64,000 nt of DNA from positions 248,001 through 312,000 of the forward strand of contig NZ_CP095390.1 of assembly GCF_023008585.1 (NCBI RefSeq), given 5' to 3'. Numbering within the stretch: position 1 is the stretch's first letter; each line of letters opens with the position of its first letter. The stretch is from Natribaculum breve. Lineage in GTDB: Archaea > Halobacteriota > Halobacteria > Halobacteriales > Natrialbaceae. A program made the position numbers and the translations under genes. The notes below the pieces were generated by a model. That model made no database searches. It saw nothing but the letters and a program-made list of their open reading frames with translations, and had not been told where the DNA came from. Positions 42,511 to 52,052 of the stretch are shown here, piece after piece.

Positions 42511-44220
42511 TCAGTCGTGGACGAGCACGTCGAGGACCGTCGGACCGTCGCTCTCGAGTGCGCGTTCGACGGCGGGACCGATCTCGTCGGGCGTCTCGAC
42601 GAGTTCCGCGTCCGCGCCGTGGCTCTTCGCGTTCGCGACGAGGTCGACGGGTGGCTCGAAGTCCATCCCGACGTACTCGTAGTCCTCGGCGTCGCCGCCG
42701 AACAGCTTCGCCGTGTTGTCTTTGAGGATGCGGTAGTTACGGTTGTCCGGAATCACGACGGTGAGGTCGACGCCGTAGCGGGCCGCCGTGTAGATCGCGT
42801 TCGGGTAGTAGAGGTACGAGCCGTCGCCGACGAAGCCGATCACGTCCCGGGGGTCCTCGCGGTCGCCTTCGGCGATCGCCGCGCCGATGGCCGCCGGCAG
42901 CCCGTAGCCCAGACCGCCGCCCTTGTTCGATATCAGTCCCTCCGCTTCGAAGGGCCACCGGGTGAGCATCGCGTACCGCGCCGTGACGCCCTCGTCGACG
43001 ACGTAGGCGTCGGGCGCGACCGCGTGGAGGTCGTCGACCAGTCGCGCCTTCGACGCCCGCCGCTCGTCTGCCGGCGCGTCGCTCTCGCCCATCGATTCGA
43101 TCGTCTCCTCGAGCGCCGCCGCGGTCGCGCGGACCGACTCGAGGCGCTGCTCGCAGGTCTCGTCGTCGAGACGGGCGCGAACCCGATCGGCGAGGTCGGC
43201 GAGGGTCTCACCCGGGTCGCCGAGGACGGTCACGTCCGCGGGCTGGTTCTTGCCGAGTTCCCACGCGTCGTCGCCGAGGTGGATACACGTCGTCTCGGGA
43301 TCGACGAGGTCGCCTTCGTGGCGGACGAGCGTCGTGTGCGTCGAGGTCCCGACGAAGACGAGCGTGTCGGTCGACGCGAGCATCGACGCCAGGTCCTCCG
43401 CCGGCGGCACGTGCGAGACCCACAGGTCGTGGTCGGCCGGGAAGTTCACCTCGCTGGCCATGATCTCGCCGTGGACCCGCAGGCCCGCGGCCTCGGCGAG
43501 GTCGACCGCCGCCGCGACCGCGTCGGTGCCCGACCTGGCGACCCCGTCGCCGACGATCATGGCCGGACTGTCCGCCGCCGCGAGGCGGTCGGCCGCGCGC
43601 TCGAGTTCGGCCGGATCGCCGCTGCCGGCGGTCGGAATCGATCCCAGCCGCTCGGGTTCGGCGTCGGTCTCGGCCATCGTGACGTCGAGCGGGAGCGCGA
43701 GGAAGACCGGTCCGGTCGGCGGCGTCAGCGCGACCCGGAACGCCCGCCGGAGCATCGTCGGGAGCGCGTCGACGTCGAGCACCTCGTCGCTCCACTTGGT
43801 GAACGGCTCCGCGAGGTCGACGAGGTCACCCGAGAGGATCGGCTCCTCGTGGCGAAAGTCGGTGCTGTGGTTGCCCGCCGTCACGACCAGCGGCGCGCCG
43901 GCGACCATCGCCCCGTAGAGGTTGCCGAGTCCGTGCGCGAGTCCCGGCGCGAGGTGAAGGTTGACGACGCCGACGGGGTTCGTTTCGGTTACGTCGGGCC
44001 CGGTCGCGCCGTCGGCGTGGTACCGGCGCGTGCTCGCGTAGCCCGCCGCCATCCCGACCGCGACGTCCTCGTGGAGGCCGAGGACGTACTCGAGGTCGCT
44101 CTCGACGAGCGCGTTCATCACTGGAAGCTCGGTCGTGCCGGGGTTGCCAAAGACGTACTCGACGCCGTAGGACTCGAGAGCGTCGACGAACAGGTCCGCG
44201 CCGGTGTACTCGCCAGTCAT
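42511..44220 (-). CDS. Thiamine-diphosphate enzyme (acetolactate synthase/benzoylformate decarboxylase-like)
   Basis: 569 aa with the three ThDP-enzyme domains: N-terminal PYR domain (YVFGNPGTTELPVMNAL, catalytic Glu in YVLGLHEDVAVGMAAGYAS, GVVNLHLAPGLAHGLGNLYG), central domain (RADRLAAADSPAMIVGDGVA-type region) and PP domain (IGFVGDGSYLYYPNAIYTA, IPDNRNYRILK). The GTTELP and HLAPGLAHG context is nearer to benzoylformate decarboxylase-like 2-oxoacid decarboxylases than to IlvB. ATG 44220; a much longer in-frame reading upstream has no supporting similarity. Substrate uncertain. Confidence 0.87.
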   Translation of the reverse strand: MTGEYTGADLFVDALESYGVEYVFGNPGTTELPVMNALVESDLEYVLGLHEDVAVGMAAGYASTRRYHADGATGPDVTETNPVGVVNLHLAPGLAHGLGNLYGAMVAGAPLVVTAGNHSTDFRHEEPILSGDLVDLAEPFTKWSDEVLDVDALPTMLRRAFRVALTPPTGPVFLALPLDVTMAETDAEPERLGSIPTAGSGDPAELERAADRLAAADSPAMIVGDGVARSGTDAVAAAVDLAEAAGLRVHGEIMASEVNFPADHDLWVSHVPPAEDLASMLASTDTLVFVGTSTHTTLVRHEGDLVDPETTCIHLGDDAWELGKNQPADVTVLGDPGETLADLADRVRARLDDETCEQRLESVRATAAALEETIESMGESDAPADERRASKARLVDDLHAVAPDAYVVDEGVTARYAMLTRWPFEAEGLISNKGGGLGYGLPAAIGAAIAEGDREDPRDVIGFVGDGSYLYYPNAIYTAARYGVDLTVVIPDNRNYRILKDNTAKLFGGDAEDYEYVGMDFEPPVDLVANAKSHGADAELVETPDEIGPAVERALESDGPTVLDVLVHD

Positions 44221-44373
44221 GCGGTGTCCTGGCACGGGACGGGACATGAATCCACCTGTCTTCGCTTTCATGCCGACCGGCCGTAGTCGGATCGCTCGGG
44301 TCTGGTCACACTCGAGTCGGGTCCCGCGTCGGGATCGAGACATATTTATTCGATTCGCTGATAGGAACGACGA

Positions 44374-44937
44374 ATGACGGCAGACGATCCAGCGACGGCG
44401 TTCGAACGATCCCGAGGGGCGACGTTCACCTGGCGGACGATCGGTCCACACCTGGTGCAGTTCCTCCGGAACCTCCCGCGCGTACGCCGGGCGAAGAAGG
44501 CAGGGCGAGTCAGCGACGCGTTCGCAGAGAAGATCATGCTCGCGGTCACGGCGGTCAACGAGTGTCCCTACTGTGCGCGCTATCACGCGGACCTCGCCGC
44601 CGACGCCGACGTTCCCCGCGAGACGGTCAGGGAGATCCTCGAGAACGACGTCGAGACGGCGGTCGACGACGAGGAACTGCCCGCACTCCAGTTCGCCCAG
44701 CACTACGCCGAGTCGAACGCCGACCCCGACGAGGTCGCACTCGAGGAACTGTACGCCGTCTACGGCCGGCAGACGGGCGAGGACGTGCTGGCGTACGTTC
44801 GCGCGATCTACTTCGGGAACCTCCTCGGGAACACGTACGACGCGGTCCGAGCGTCGCTGTCGTCGTTCGGACGCAGTCTCCGAACGCGACTCGAGCGGGC
44901 CCGTTCCTCGCTCGAGCGTCGCTGCCCACTCTGTTAG
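44374..44937 (+). CDS. AhpD/carboxymuconolactone decarboxylase-like protein
   Basis: 187 aa. The motif VNECPYCARYHADLA is the AhpD-type CxxC-x3-H redox centre, followed by helices DVPRETVREILEND and ALQFAQHYAESNADPDEV, as in the CMD superfamily (peroxidase-related or alkylhydroperoxidase-like). A basic C-terminal tail ends in CPLC. Likely a thiol peroxidase or reductase accessory; partner unknown. Confidence 0.85.
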   Translation: MTADDPATAFERSRGATFTWRTIGPHLVQFLRNLPRVRRAKKAGRVSDAFAEKIMLAVTAVNECPYCARYHADLAADADVPRETVREILENDVETAVDDEELPALQFAQHYAESNADPDEVALEELYAVYGRQTGEDVLAYVRAIYFGNLLGNTYDAVRASLSSFGRSLRTRLERARSSLERRCPLC

Positions 44938-45054
44938 CCGCCGGGGCCGACGCGTCGGTTCTCGACGCCCACGAGACGAGCGGTCGGCGGCGGTGACTGG
45001 ACCGAACCCGCCCGCACCCGCGGTATTATGTTTCAGTAGGCCATCACTAGGGCC

Positions 45055-45906
45055 ATGGCGCTGGCGAGAGCAGGGTCGGGTCTCGAGGCGGCGCTGCGAG
45101 CGTACCTCTCGCAGGTCCATCCGGTGTTCATGCTGCCGCCGCTTGCGGCGTCGCTGTTCGGGGCGATCCTCGCGAGCGGGGTCGATCCCGTACTCGCCGC
45201 GATCCACGTCGTCGCGATGTTCGCGGCGGTGTACACGGCCCACGTCAAGGACGGCTACGTCGACTTCTACGTCCGCGGCGAGGACGACGACCACCCGCTG
45301 ACCGAACGGGGCTGTCGTCTCGGGCTGGCGCTCTCGACGGCGGCGTTCGCCGTCTGCTGTGGCCTGCTGTTCGTCCTCGTCGGACCGATCACGGTCGCAG
45401 TGGTCGTCCCGACGTGGCTGATCGCCTACCACCACGCACCACAGCTAGATACGAACCCCGTGACGGCGACGACGGGCTACCCGCTGGGGATCGCACTGTC
45501 CCTGCTGGGCGGTTTCTACGTCCAGGCCGGCGCGATCGACCCGGTTCCGCTCGGCTTCGCGGTCGTCTTTCTCGTCTTGCTCTCGGGCGTGAAGGTGATC
45601 GACGACGCCCAGGACTACGAGTACGACCGCTCGATCGCAAAGCGGACGGTCGCCGTCGCGGTCGGCCCCGATCGCGCCCACGCCGTCGCGTACGGGTTGA
45701 TGATCGTCGCCCTCCTCGCTGTCGTCGGCTTCGCCGCCGTGGGCGTCTTCCCGCCCTCGAGTGCTCTCGCGTCGATCCCCTTCGCCGCGGTCGCCCTCGT
45801 GGCCCGTCGTGCGGGACCGAAACTCGCGACGATGCTGCTGGTTCGCGGCTCGTACCTCTTTCTCGCCGTGCTCATCGCCGCCGCGTGGTTCCGGCCGTTC
45901 AGCTAG
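45055..45906 (+). CDS. UbiA-family prenyltransferase
   Basis: 283 aa with about eight to nine membrane helices. Two Asp-rich loops typical of UbiA enzymes: HVKDGYVDFYVRGEDDDHPL (variant of NDxxDxxxD) and VKVIDDAQDYEYDRSIAKRT (DxxxDxxxD). Transfers an isoprenyl chain to an acceptor; the first motif departs from the consensus, so its substrate may not be quinone or heme. Possible carotenoid or lipid role; isolated by context. Confidence 0.83.
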   Translation: MALARAGSGLEAALRAYLSQVHPVFMLPPLAASLFGAILASGVDPVLAAIHVVAMFAAVYTAHVKDGYVDFYVRGEDDDHPLTERGCRLGLALSTAAFAVCCGLLFVLVGPITVAVVVPTWLIAYHHAPQLDTNPVTATTGYPLGIALSLLGGFYVQAGAIDPVPLGFAVVFLVLLSGVKVIDDAQDYEYDRSIAKRTVAVAVGPDRAHAVAYGLMIVALLAVVGFAAVGVFPPSSALASIPFAAVALVARRAGPKLATMLLVRGSYLFLAVLIAAAWFRPFS

Positions 45907-45953
45907 ACGACCGTGATCGAAGACGCCTTGAGTGTCCCGCGGAAACGACCTGC

Positions 45954-46637
45954 ATGGAGCGAACATCGACTGGGAGTGCGGACGGATCGCGTCGGCCGAA
46001 CGTCCCCGTGACGTCGCGCCGGGCGCTACTCGCGGCTGCGTCGGCGGGTGCGGTCGGGGCCGTCGCCGGCTGTCTGGGCGGGGGGAACGGCGACGACGGC
46101 GACTGTAGCGGCGAGCAGATCACCGACCTCGAGTCGCCCGCCAGAGGCGACGCGGACGCCCCTATCACCGTGACCGTCTACAGCGACTTCTCGTGTCCAC
46201 ACTGTGCGACCTTCGAACTCGAGAAGGCACCGACGCTCGAGGGCGACATCGCCGACGGGCGCGTCCGCTACGTCCACAGGGACTTCCCGATCCCCGTCAG
46301 CGAGGAGTGGGCGCGACCGGCCGCGAACGCCGCTCGAGCCGTCCAGTACCACGTCGACGACGCGACGTTTTTCGAGTACACCTCGAGGCTGTACCAGAAC
46401 CAGCAGAATCTCGGGACGGATCTGTTCGGCGACGCCGCCGACGACGTCGACGCCCCGCGCGAGGACGTCGTTTCGGCAGCCGAGGACCAGCCGTTCTGCG
46501 AGGTCATCAGCGACGACCGCCAGGAAGGGCTCGACCGCGGCGTCGAAGGGACCCCGACCGTGTTCGTCGACGACGAGATGCTGGTCAACCCGTCGGTCGA
46601 GGACCTCCGGGCGGCGGTCGACGGAGCCGGCGAGTGA
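45954..46637 (+). CDS. DsbA-like thioredoxin-fold lipoprotein
   Basis: 227 aa. Tat motif SRRALLAAASAGAVGAVAGC with lipobox VAGC, short linker, then a DsbA domain: ITVTVYSDFSCPHCATFELE (CPHC active site), RYVHRDFPIPVSEEWARPA and GVEGTPTVFVDDEMLVNPS with cis-Pro. Predicted surface-anchored thiol oxidoreductase. Paralogous in domain to 13565-14338, which lacks a lipobox. The start at 45954 gives a full Tat signal. Confidence 0.9.
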   Translation: MERTSTGSADGSRRPNVPVTSRRALLAAASAGAVGAVAGCLGGGNGDDGDCSGEQITDLESPARGDADAPITVTVYSDFSCPHCATFELEKAPTLEGDIADGRVRYVHRDFPIPVSEEWARPAANAARAVQYHVDDATFFEYTSRLYQNQQNLGTDLFGDAADDVDAPREDVVSAAEDQPFCEVISDDRQEGLDRGVEGTPTVFVDDEMLVNPSVEDLRAAVDGAGE

Positions 46638-46810
46638 CAGCGGCGAGCGGCCGCCAGTCGCCACCTCGATAGCTCGATCACCGGTTTCCGTTCTCGAATC
46701 TCGGTACGCGACTGTCACCCAGGAATTCGAAGGCACAACGCAGACGCCCGTCGGCCGACACGGTACATCCACCAGCCCTGTTATCGCACCTCACTGCAGG
46801 GGACGTCACG

Positions 46811-48973
46811 ATGGACGAACACCGCCGTTCGGACGAACGGGAGGAACCGCGGGTAGCCGAGTCGCCCCTCGAGGACGAGGCCGACGCCGATGAGGCCGCG
46901 GCACACGCCGAACACCAGGGGGGCCACGAGGACGGGGGACACGACCACGGGGGGATGCACGCCGGACACGAAGAGCTGTTCCGTCGTCGGTTCTTCGTCT
47001 CGACGGCGCTCTCGATCCCGGTGCTCCTCTACAGCGAGACGCTCCAGGCGTGGCTCGGCTTTTCGGTCCCGACGTTTCCCGGCAGCGAGTGGATCAACCC
47101 GGTCTTCGCGGTGCTCGTCTTCGCGTACGGTGGCGTGCCGTTCCTCGAGATGGCCCTCCCGGAACTCCGGGAGCGATCGCCGGGGATGATGACGCTCATC
47201 TCGATGGCGATCACCGTCGCCTTCGTCTACAGTCTGGCGAGCGTCGCGGTGCCGACGGCGTCGACGTTCTTCTGGGAACTCGTGACGCTCGTCGACGTCA
47301 TGTTGCTCGGCCACTGGATCGAGATGCGGAGCGTTCGCCGGGCCTCGAGCGCGCTCGACGAACTCGCCCAGCTCCTGCCCGACACGGCCGAGCGAATCAC
47401 CGAGGACGGGGACACCGAGGAGGTGCCGGTGGACGACCTCTCCGAGGGCGACCTCGTCCTCGTCCGGCCGGGTGCGAACGTGCCGGCCGACGGCGTCGTC
47501 GAGGAGGGCGACTCCGACGTGAACGAGGCGATGATCACCGGCGAGTCGAAGCCGGTCTCGAAAGACCCCGGCGACGAGGTCATCGGCGGCACGGTAAACG
47601 GCGACGGAAGTCTTCGAGTGCGGATCGAGGCGACCGGCGAGGAGACGACGCTCGCGGGCATCATGCGACTGGTCGAGGAGGCCCAGCAGAGCAAGTCCCA
47701 GACGCAGGTGCTCGCCGATCGGGCCGCCGGCTGGCTGTTCTACGTCGCGGTCGCCGCCGCGGCCGTCACCGCCGTCGTCTGGTCCGTCGTGGTCGCGTTC
47801 GACGCTCGAGTCGTCGAGCGTGTCGTGACGGTCCTCGTGATCGCCTGCCCGCACGCGCTCGGACTCGCGATCCCGCTGGTCGTCGCCATCAACACCTCGC
47901 TGGCGGCGCGAAACGGGATGCTCGTCAGAGACCGCATCGCGATGGAGCAGGCCCGCGAACTCGACACGATCGTCTTCGACAAGACCGGGACGCTCACGAG
48001 AGGCGAACAGGGCGTCGTCGGCGTCGCGACCGTCGAGGACGTCGACGAGGAGGAGGCCCTGGCACTGGCCGCGGCCGTCGAGGGTGACTCCGAGCACATG
48101 ATCGCGCAGGCGATCCGCGACGCCGCCACCGACCGCGGCGTGGCGACGCCGGACGCACGCGCGTTCGAGGCGATCAAGGGGCGCGGCGTTCGCGCTCGAG
48201 TCGACGGCGAACTCGTCCACGTCGGCGGCCCGAACCTCCTCGCCCAGCTCGAGCTCGAACCTCCCGACTCGATCGAGGCGTTCGCCGACGACGCAGGCGA
48301 GAACGCACAGACGGTCGTCTACCTCGTTCGCGAAGACGAGGTGCTCGCGGCGTTCGCCCTCGCGGACGTGATCCGCGACGAGAGCCGTCGGGCGGTCGCC
48401 GCCCTCCAGGAACTGGGCGTCGAGGTGGCGATGCTCACCGGCGACAGCGAGGACGTCGCTCGCGCGGTCGCCGACGAACTCGACGTCGGCGCGTACTTCG
48501 CCGAGGTGCTGCCCGAGGACAAGGACACGAAGATCACCCGTCTCCAGGAGGAGGGCACACTCGTCGCGATGGTCGGCGACGGCGTCAACGACGCGCCGGC
48601 GCTCACTCGAGCCGACGTCGGTATCGCCATCGGGAGCGGGACGGACGTCGCCGTCCAGTCGGCCGACGTCATTCTCGTCCAGAACGACCCGCTCGACGTC
48701 GTCCGGCTGGTCAAACTCAGCCGGGCCAGTTACCGGAAGATGCAGGAAAACCTCGTGTGGGCCGCCGGCTACAACGTCTTCGCGATCCCGCTGGCTGCGG
48801 GCGTCCTGGCACCGGTCGGCATCCTGCTGTCGCCGGCAGTCGGTGCGCTGTTGATGTCGCTCAGCACGGTCATCGTCGCGATCAACGCGCAGTTCCTCCG
48901 TCGCGTCGACCTCTCGTTGCCGAGCCTGCCCGGCGTCACCGCGACTCGAGAGCCCCGGCCGACGGGAAGCTGA
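46811..48973 (+). CDS. copB: Copper-transporting P-type ATPase, CopB type (P1B-3)
   Basis: 720 aa. His-rich N-terminus ([20 protein letters not shown]), no CxxC domains. Membrane metal site CPH in [13 protein letters not shown], actuator [11 protein letters not shown], phosphorylation site [13 protein letters not shown], hinge [20 protein letters not shown], and HP-region [12 protein letters not shown] plus a His-rich tail marks CopB-type pumps, exporting Cu(II) or Cu(I). Together with the SCO and NosL-like genes it shows copper handling, but lies 28 kb away. Confidence 0.92.
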   Translation: MDEHRRSDEREEPRVAESPLEDEADADEAAAHAEHQGGHEDGGHDHGGMHAGHEELFRRRFFVSTALSIPVLLYSETLQAWLGFSVPTFPGSEWINPVFAVLVFAYGGVPFLEMALPELRERSPGMMTLISMAITVAFVYSLASVAVPTASTFFWELVTLVDVMLLGHWIEMRSVRRASSALDELAQLLPDTAERITEDGDTEEVPVDDLSEGDLVLVRPGANVPADGVVEEGDSDVNEAMITGESKPVSKDPGDEVIGGTVNGDGSLRVRIEATGEETTLAGIMRLVEEAQQSKSQTQVLADRAAGWLFYVAVAAAAVTAVVWSVVVAFDARVVERVVTVLVIACPHALGLAIPLVVAINTSLAARNGMLVRDRIAMEQARELDTIVFDKTGTLTRGEQGVVGVATVEDVDEEEALALAAAVEGDSEHMIAQAIRDAATDRGVATPDARAFEAIKGRGVRARVDGELVHVGGPNLLAQLELEPPDSIEAFADDAGENAQTVVYLVREDEVLAAFALADVIRDESRRAVAALQELGVEVAMLTGDSEDVARAVADELDVGAYFAEVLPEDKDTKITRLQEEGTLVAMVGDGVNDAPALTRADVGIAIGSGTDVAVQSADVILVQNDPLDVVRLVKLSRASYRKMQENLVWAAGYNVFAIPLAAGVLAPVGILLSPAVGALLMSLSTVIVAINAQFLRRVDLSLPSLPGVTATREPRPTGS

Positions 48974-49087
48974 CTGGCCACCACGGTGAGCCGGCGGCGA
49001 ATCGTCGTCGACCGAGTGGCGAAACACCGGTGTATGCGTCGTCGGTGCAAAGTGTTACAGTGCTATAACAAGTGTTCGATAATCACG

Positions 49088-49522
49088 ATGCCCACACTCC
49101 AGCGACGCTGGGACGACCTGACCGACGAGTCGTTGCGGGTTGCAACCCTCGTCGGCCTCGCTTCGATCCCGTTTACTGTCGTCCTCTCCGGTGAGTCAGA
49201 ACCGCACGCCATCGCGGGGGCACCCCTCCTGTTCGCCGGCCTGATCGTCGGATACGTCTACGGCAAACGGCCGACGGCGAGTCGCCGCGCTGACAGACGA
49301 GCGGGCGCTGTGGCGTCTATCGGAGTCGTCCTGTGGCAACTGTCTTATCTGACGTCCATCGTGCGGACTCTGTCTCTGGAGATCGCCGTCGTGGTTACCG
49401 CCCTCACACCCGTCGTTGCCGCCGTCGGTGTTGGACTCTCCCTCCTGGTCGTGATGGTCGGTGCGACCGTCGCCGAGTGGATCGTCGTGAACGGTCCTCG
49501 CATTCGAGACGCCAGTAATTAA
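49088..49522 (+). CDS. Haloarchaeal membrane protein (DUF5518-like)
   Basis: 144 aa, four predicted helices: VATLVGLASIPFTVVLSG, AIAGAPLLFAGLIVGYVYG, VASIGVVLWQLSYL and a long pair ALTPVVAAVGVGLSLLVVMV. Resembles the DUF5518 family of small haloarchaeal membrane proteins (name from memory). The start follows an AT-rich CTATAACAAG box by about 26 nt. Function unknown. Confidence 0.74.
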   Translation: MPTLQRRWDDLTDESLRVATLVGLASIPFTVVLSGESEPHAIAGAPLLFAGLIVGYVYGKRPTASRRADRRAGAVASIGVVLWQLSYLTSIVRTLSLEIAVVVTALTPVVAAVGVGLSLLVVMVGATVAEWIVVNGPRIRDASN

Positions 49523-49582
49523 CACGGGTCGATCAGTTAGTGCCGTCCCCTCCTCGAGTTCGTAGCTCTCACCGGTCGAGAA

Positions 49583-49607
49583 TATGCGTGTTAACGACAC
49601 GCGAATA
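49583..49607 (+). promoter_or_regulatory. Operator-like inverted repeat upstream of the lactonase-like gene
   Basis: TATGCGTGT-TAACG-ACACGCGAATA forms an imperfect dyad with CGTGT / ACACG halves, immediately upstream of the TATA-like AATACTTTTC (49604-49613) of the MBL gene starting at 49652. Placement suits a transcription factor site. Confidence 0.4.
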
Positions 49608-49651
49608 CTTTTCACGGAGAATGGTGTAGACGCTCCTTCGAGGTTCGACCG

Positions 49652-50458
49652 ATGGTAGACGCAACTATCGACGTTCTGTATCGCGGTGGACTGAAATGCG
49701 ACCAGAATTACATGGTCGAGGGGAAGGTTCTGGGGACGCACGACGAACGGAATCCCGACGTCGACTACGGCGAGATTCCCGTCTGGAGTCTCGTCATCGA
49801 CCATCCGGAGGGGACGATTCTGTGGGATACCGGCTCCCACCACGACGCCCTCGAGGGACACTGGCCAGAGGGGCTCTACCAGGCCTTTTACCCGCACGAC
49901 GCCCACGAGCATCGCCTCGACGACGACCTCGAGCGAGCGGGCTACGGAATCGAGGACATCGACTACGTCTTCCAGACGCACCTCCACCTCGACCACGCCG
50001 GCGGCCTCGAGTTCTTCGACGGCACCGACGTTCCGGTGTTCGTCCACGAAGAAGAGCTCAAGTTCGCCTACTACAGCGCCAAGAGCGACGAGGGGAGCGC
50101 CGCCTACGTCCTCGAAGACTTCGATCACGACCTCAACTGGCACGTCCTCCATCGCGACCGCGAACGGCACTTCGAGGACGTGGAGTTCGTCCACCTCCCG
50201 GGTCACACACCGGGGCTCACGGGGACGATGATCCACCTCGACGACGAGGGAACGATCGTCTTCGCCGGCGACCAGCTCTATCAGATGCCGAACTACGAGG
50301 AGGGCATCCCCCTGGGCGGACCGCTGGTGTGGGGGAAGACCCAGTGGCGCGAGAGCCTCGAGCTGATCCGGTCGCTCGAGCGCCGTCACGACGCGGAGGT
50401 CGTGCTGGGTCACGACGCCGAGCAGTTCGAGGAGATCCGCGAGGGGTGGGGGCAGTGA
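49652..50458 (+). CDS. N-acyl homoserine lactonase-like metallo-beta-lactamase
   Basis: 268 aa. Seen: YGEIPVWSLVIDHPEGTILW, WDTGSHHDALEGHWP, the metal motif FQTHLHLDHAGGLEFF, LPGHTPGLTGTMIHLDD (His), FAGDQLYQMPNYE (bridging Asp) and VLGHDAEQF (His). The Asp/His spacing and YGEIPVWSLVIDHP resemble AHL lactonases and related MBL hydrolases. The stop overlaps the GTG start of the next gene (GTGA), so they act together. The true substrate in a haloarchaeon is unknown. Confidence 0.86.
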   Translation: MVDATIDVLYRGGLKCDQNYMVEGKVLGTHDERNPDVDYGEIPVWSLVIDHPEGTILWDTGSHHDALEGHWPEGLYQAFYPHDAHEHRLDDDLERAGYGIEDIDYVFQTHLHLDHAGGLEFFDGTDVPVFVHEEELKFAYYSAKSDEGSAAYVLEDFDHDLNWHVLHRDRERHFEDVEFVHLPGHTPGLTGTMIHLDDEGTIVFAGDQLYQMPNYEEGIPLGGPLVWGKTQWRESLELIRSLERRHDAEVVLGHDAEQFEEIREGWGQ

Positions 50459-51783
50459 GCTACGAGCGATCGGTCTCGGCCGACTCCCGCACGCTGACTC
50501 CCGAGACCGTCTGGAGCGTCCAGATGCCACAGATTCGCTTCGGCCCCCACGCCGTCGAGGAGCTGGGCTACCAGCTCGAGGACCTCGGGGTCGAGGAGGG
50601 AGCCCACGGCCTGCTCGTCACCGACGAGGACCTCGTCGAACTCGGGCACGTCGATCGCATCGAGGACCACCTCGAGACAGCCGGCTACGACGTCACCGTC
50701 TGGGACGGCGCAGAGCGCGAGCCCTCGACTGCGGTCGTCGACGAGTGTCTCTCGTTCGTCCGCGAGAACGAGGGCGAGGCTGGCTACGACTTCTACGTCG
50801 GCTTCGGCGGCGGGAGCTGTCTCGACATCGCGAAGGGGACCCGGGCGATCGTCGCCAACGGCGGCGAGGTGCTCGATTACGTCGCCGAACCCACCGGAGA
50901 GGGCGAGGCGTTGACCGAGGCCGGCCCGCCGCTTATCCTCATGCCGACGACGGCCGGCACTGGCTCCGAGATCTCGCCGGTGGCCATCTTCGCAGTCGAG
51001 GAGAAAGAGACCAAGGAGGGCATCTCGAGCAACTACGTCCGCGCGGACGCGGCGGTCCTCGACCCGACGTTCACGACGACGCTGCCGCCGGACCTGACCG
51101 CGGAGACGGCGATGGACGCCCTCGGTCACGCGATCGAGGGCTACACCACCCATCGCTTCGACGACCTTCTGCGGGCGACCGACCCGCGCGAGCGGCCGGT
51201 GTACGCCGGCCGAACCGATCTCACCGAGATGTTCTCCCGGAAGGCGATCGAACTGCTCTCGGGGAACGTTCGCCGGGTCGTCAACAACGGCGACGACCTC
51301 GAGGCACGGGCGAACATGCTCAAGGGAGCGCTGTTCGGGGCTATATCGGGGCTAACCGCGGGCGCGAGCCTCTGTCACGCGATGGCCTACCCCGTCGGGA
51401 ATCGCTATCACACCTACCACGGCCAGACCATCGCGGCCCTCACTCCGGCGAGCACGCTCGGCTACAACGTCGCCAGCGACCCCGAACGATTCGTCGAGGT
51501 CGCGGAGTTGCTCGGGGCGGATACGTCGGGCAAGAGCACCCGCGAGGCGGCCGACGAGGCCAGAAAGGAGTTCGTCAACCTGCAACGGGACCTGAACGTC
51601 CTTCCGAGCGGGCTGGCCGACCTCGCCGACGTTTCGGAAGAGGAGATCGACTGGCTCGCCACGCAGACGGTCGAGAACCAGCAGCGGCTGCTCCGCTGTA
51701 ACCCGCGTCCGGTCACGAAAGACGACGTGGCGGAAATCTTCCGCGATTCGCTCCACAACTGGGTGCCCGAGAACAAGGGCTGA
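50455..51783 (+). CDS. Iron-containing alcohol dehydrogenase
   Basis: 442 aa, type III ADH. GFGGGSCLDIAKGTRAIV (NAD(P) loop), PLILMPTTAGTGSEISPVAI, metal ligands in DALGHAIEGYTTHR and CHAMAYPVGNRYHTYHGQTI. Length and GTGSEISPVAIF are like the hydroxyacid-oxoacid transhydrogenase branch. Starts at GTG 50455, overlapping the lactonase-like stop. Lactone hydrolysis followed by hydroxyacid oxidation is a plausible pairing. Confidence 0.9.
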   Translation: MSYERSVSADSRTLTPETVWSVQMPQIRFGPHAVEELGYQLEDLGVEEGAHGLLVTDEDLVELGHVDRIEDHLETAGYDVTVWDGAEREPSTAVVDECLSFVRENEGEAGYDFYVGFGGGSCLDIAKGTRAIVANGGEVLDYVAEPTGEGEALTEAGPPLILMPTTAGTGSEISPVAIFAVEEKETKEGISSNYVRADAAVLDPTFTTTLPPDLTAETAMDALGHAIEGYTTHRFDDLLRATDPRERPVYAGRTDLTEMFSRKAIELLSGNVRRVVNNGDDLEARANMLKGALFGAISGLTAGASLCHAMAYPVGNRYHTYHGQTIAALTPASTLGYNVASDPERFVEVAELLGADTSGKSTREAADEARKEFVNLQRDLNVLPSGLADLADVSEEEIDWLATQTVENQQRLLRCNPRPVTKDDVAEIFRDSLHNWVPENKG

Positions 51784-51855
51784 ACGGTCGCAACTGGACG
51801 ACCGTTCGGTCGCGTTGACCACGCCGAAGGTGTGCTGTCTCGAGACGACCGGTAG

Positions 51856-51975
51856 AGACGCCAACGGTACTGGTACGAGGCGTGTGAAACCGATTTCAAC
51901 GACCTCACGAACACGATCTTCGGTCGGCGTCGCTTCGAGCTCGAATTGCTGTTCTACATCGTCGAGGAGATGTGA
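51856..51975 (+). pseudogene. Unidentified open-frame remnant
   Basis: A frame between a TAG (51853) and a TGA (51973) reads RQRYWYEACETDF then NDLTNTIFGRRRFELELLFY and ends IVEEM. Composition looks like real coding sequence, but no start codon fits and an in-frame stop precedes it, so it is probably the C-terminal remnant of a lost gene. Not recognised. The stretch 51976-52052 shows nothing. Confidence 0.35.
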
Positions 51976-52052
51976 TCTGAGCCGACCGCTCGGATCACCC
52001 GTGACTCTGCCGAGACTGCGAGGTGGTTCTCGACTTCGTTCACGAGGTACGC

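Noticed and set aside
42511..45435. 974-codon reading of the ThDP enzyme
   Set aside because: Everything upstream of the ATG at 44220 is Arg-rich antisense to the AhpD-like and UbiA genes; the enzyme has normal length from 44220.
46781..49027. 748-codon minus-strand frame opposite copB
   Set aside because: CopB on the plus strand has all P-type ATPase motifs; the antisense frame is a compositional shadow.
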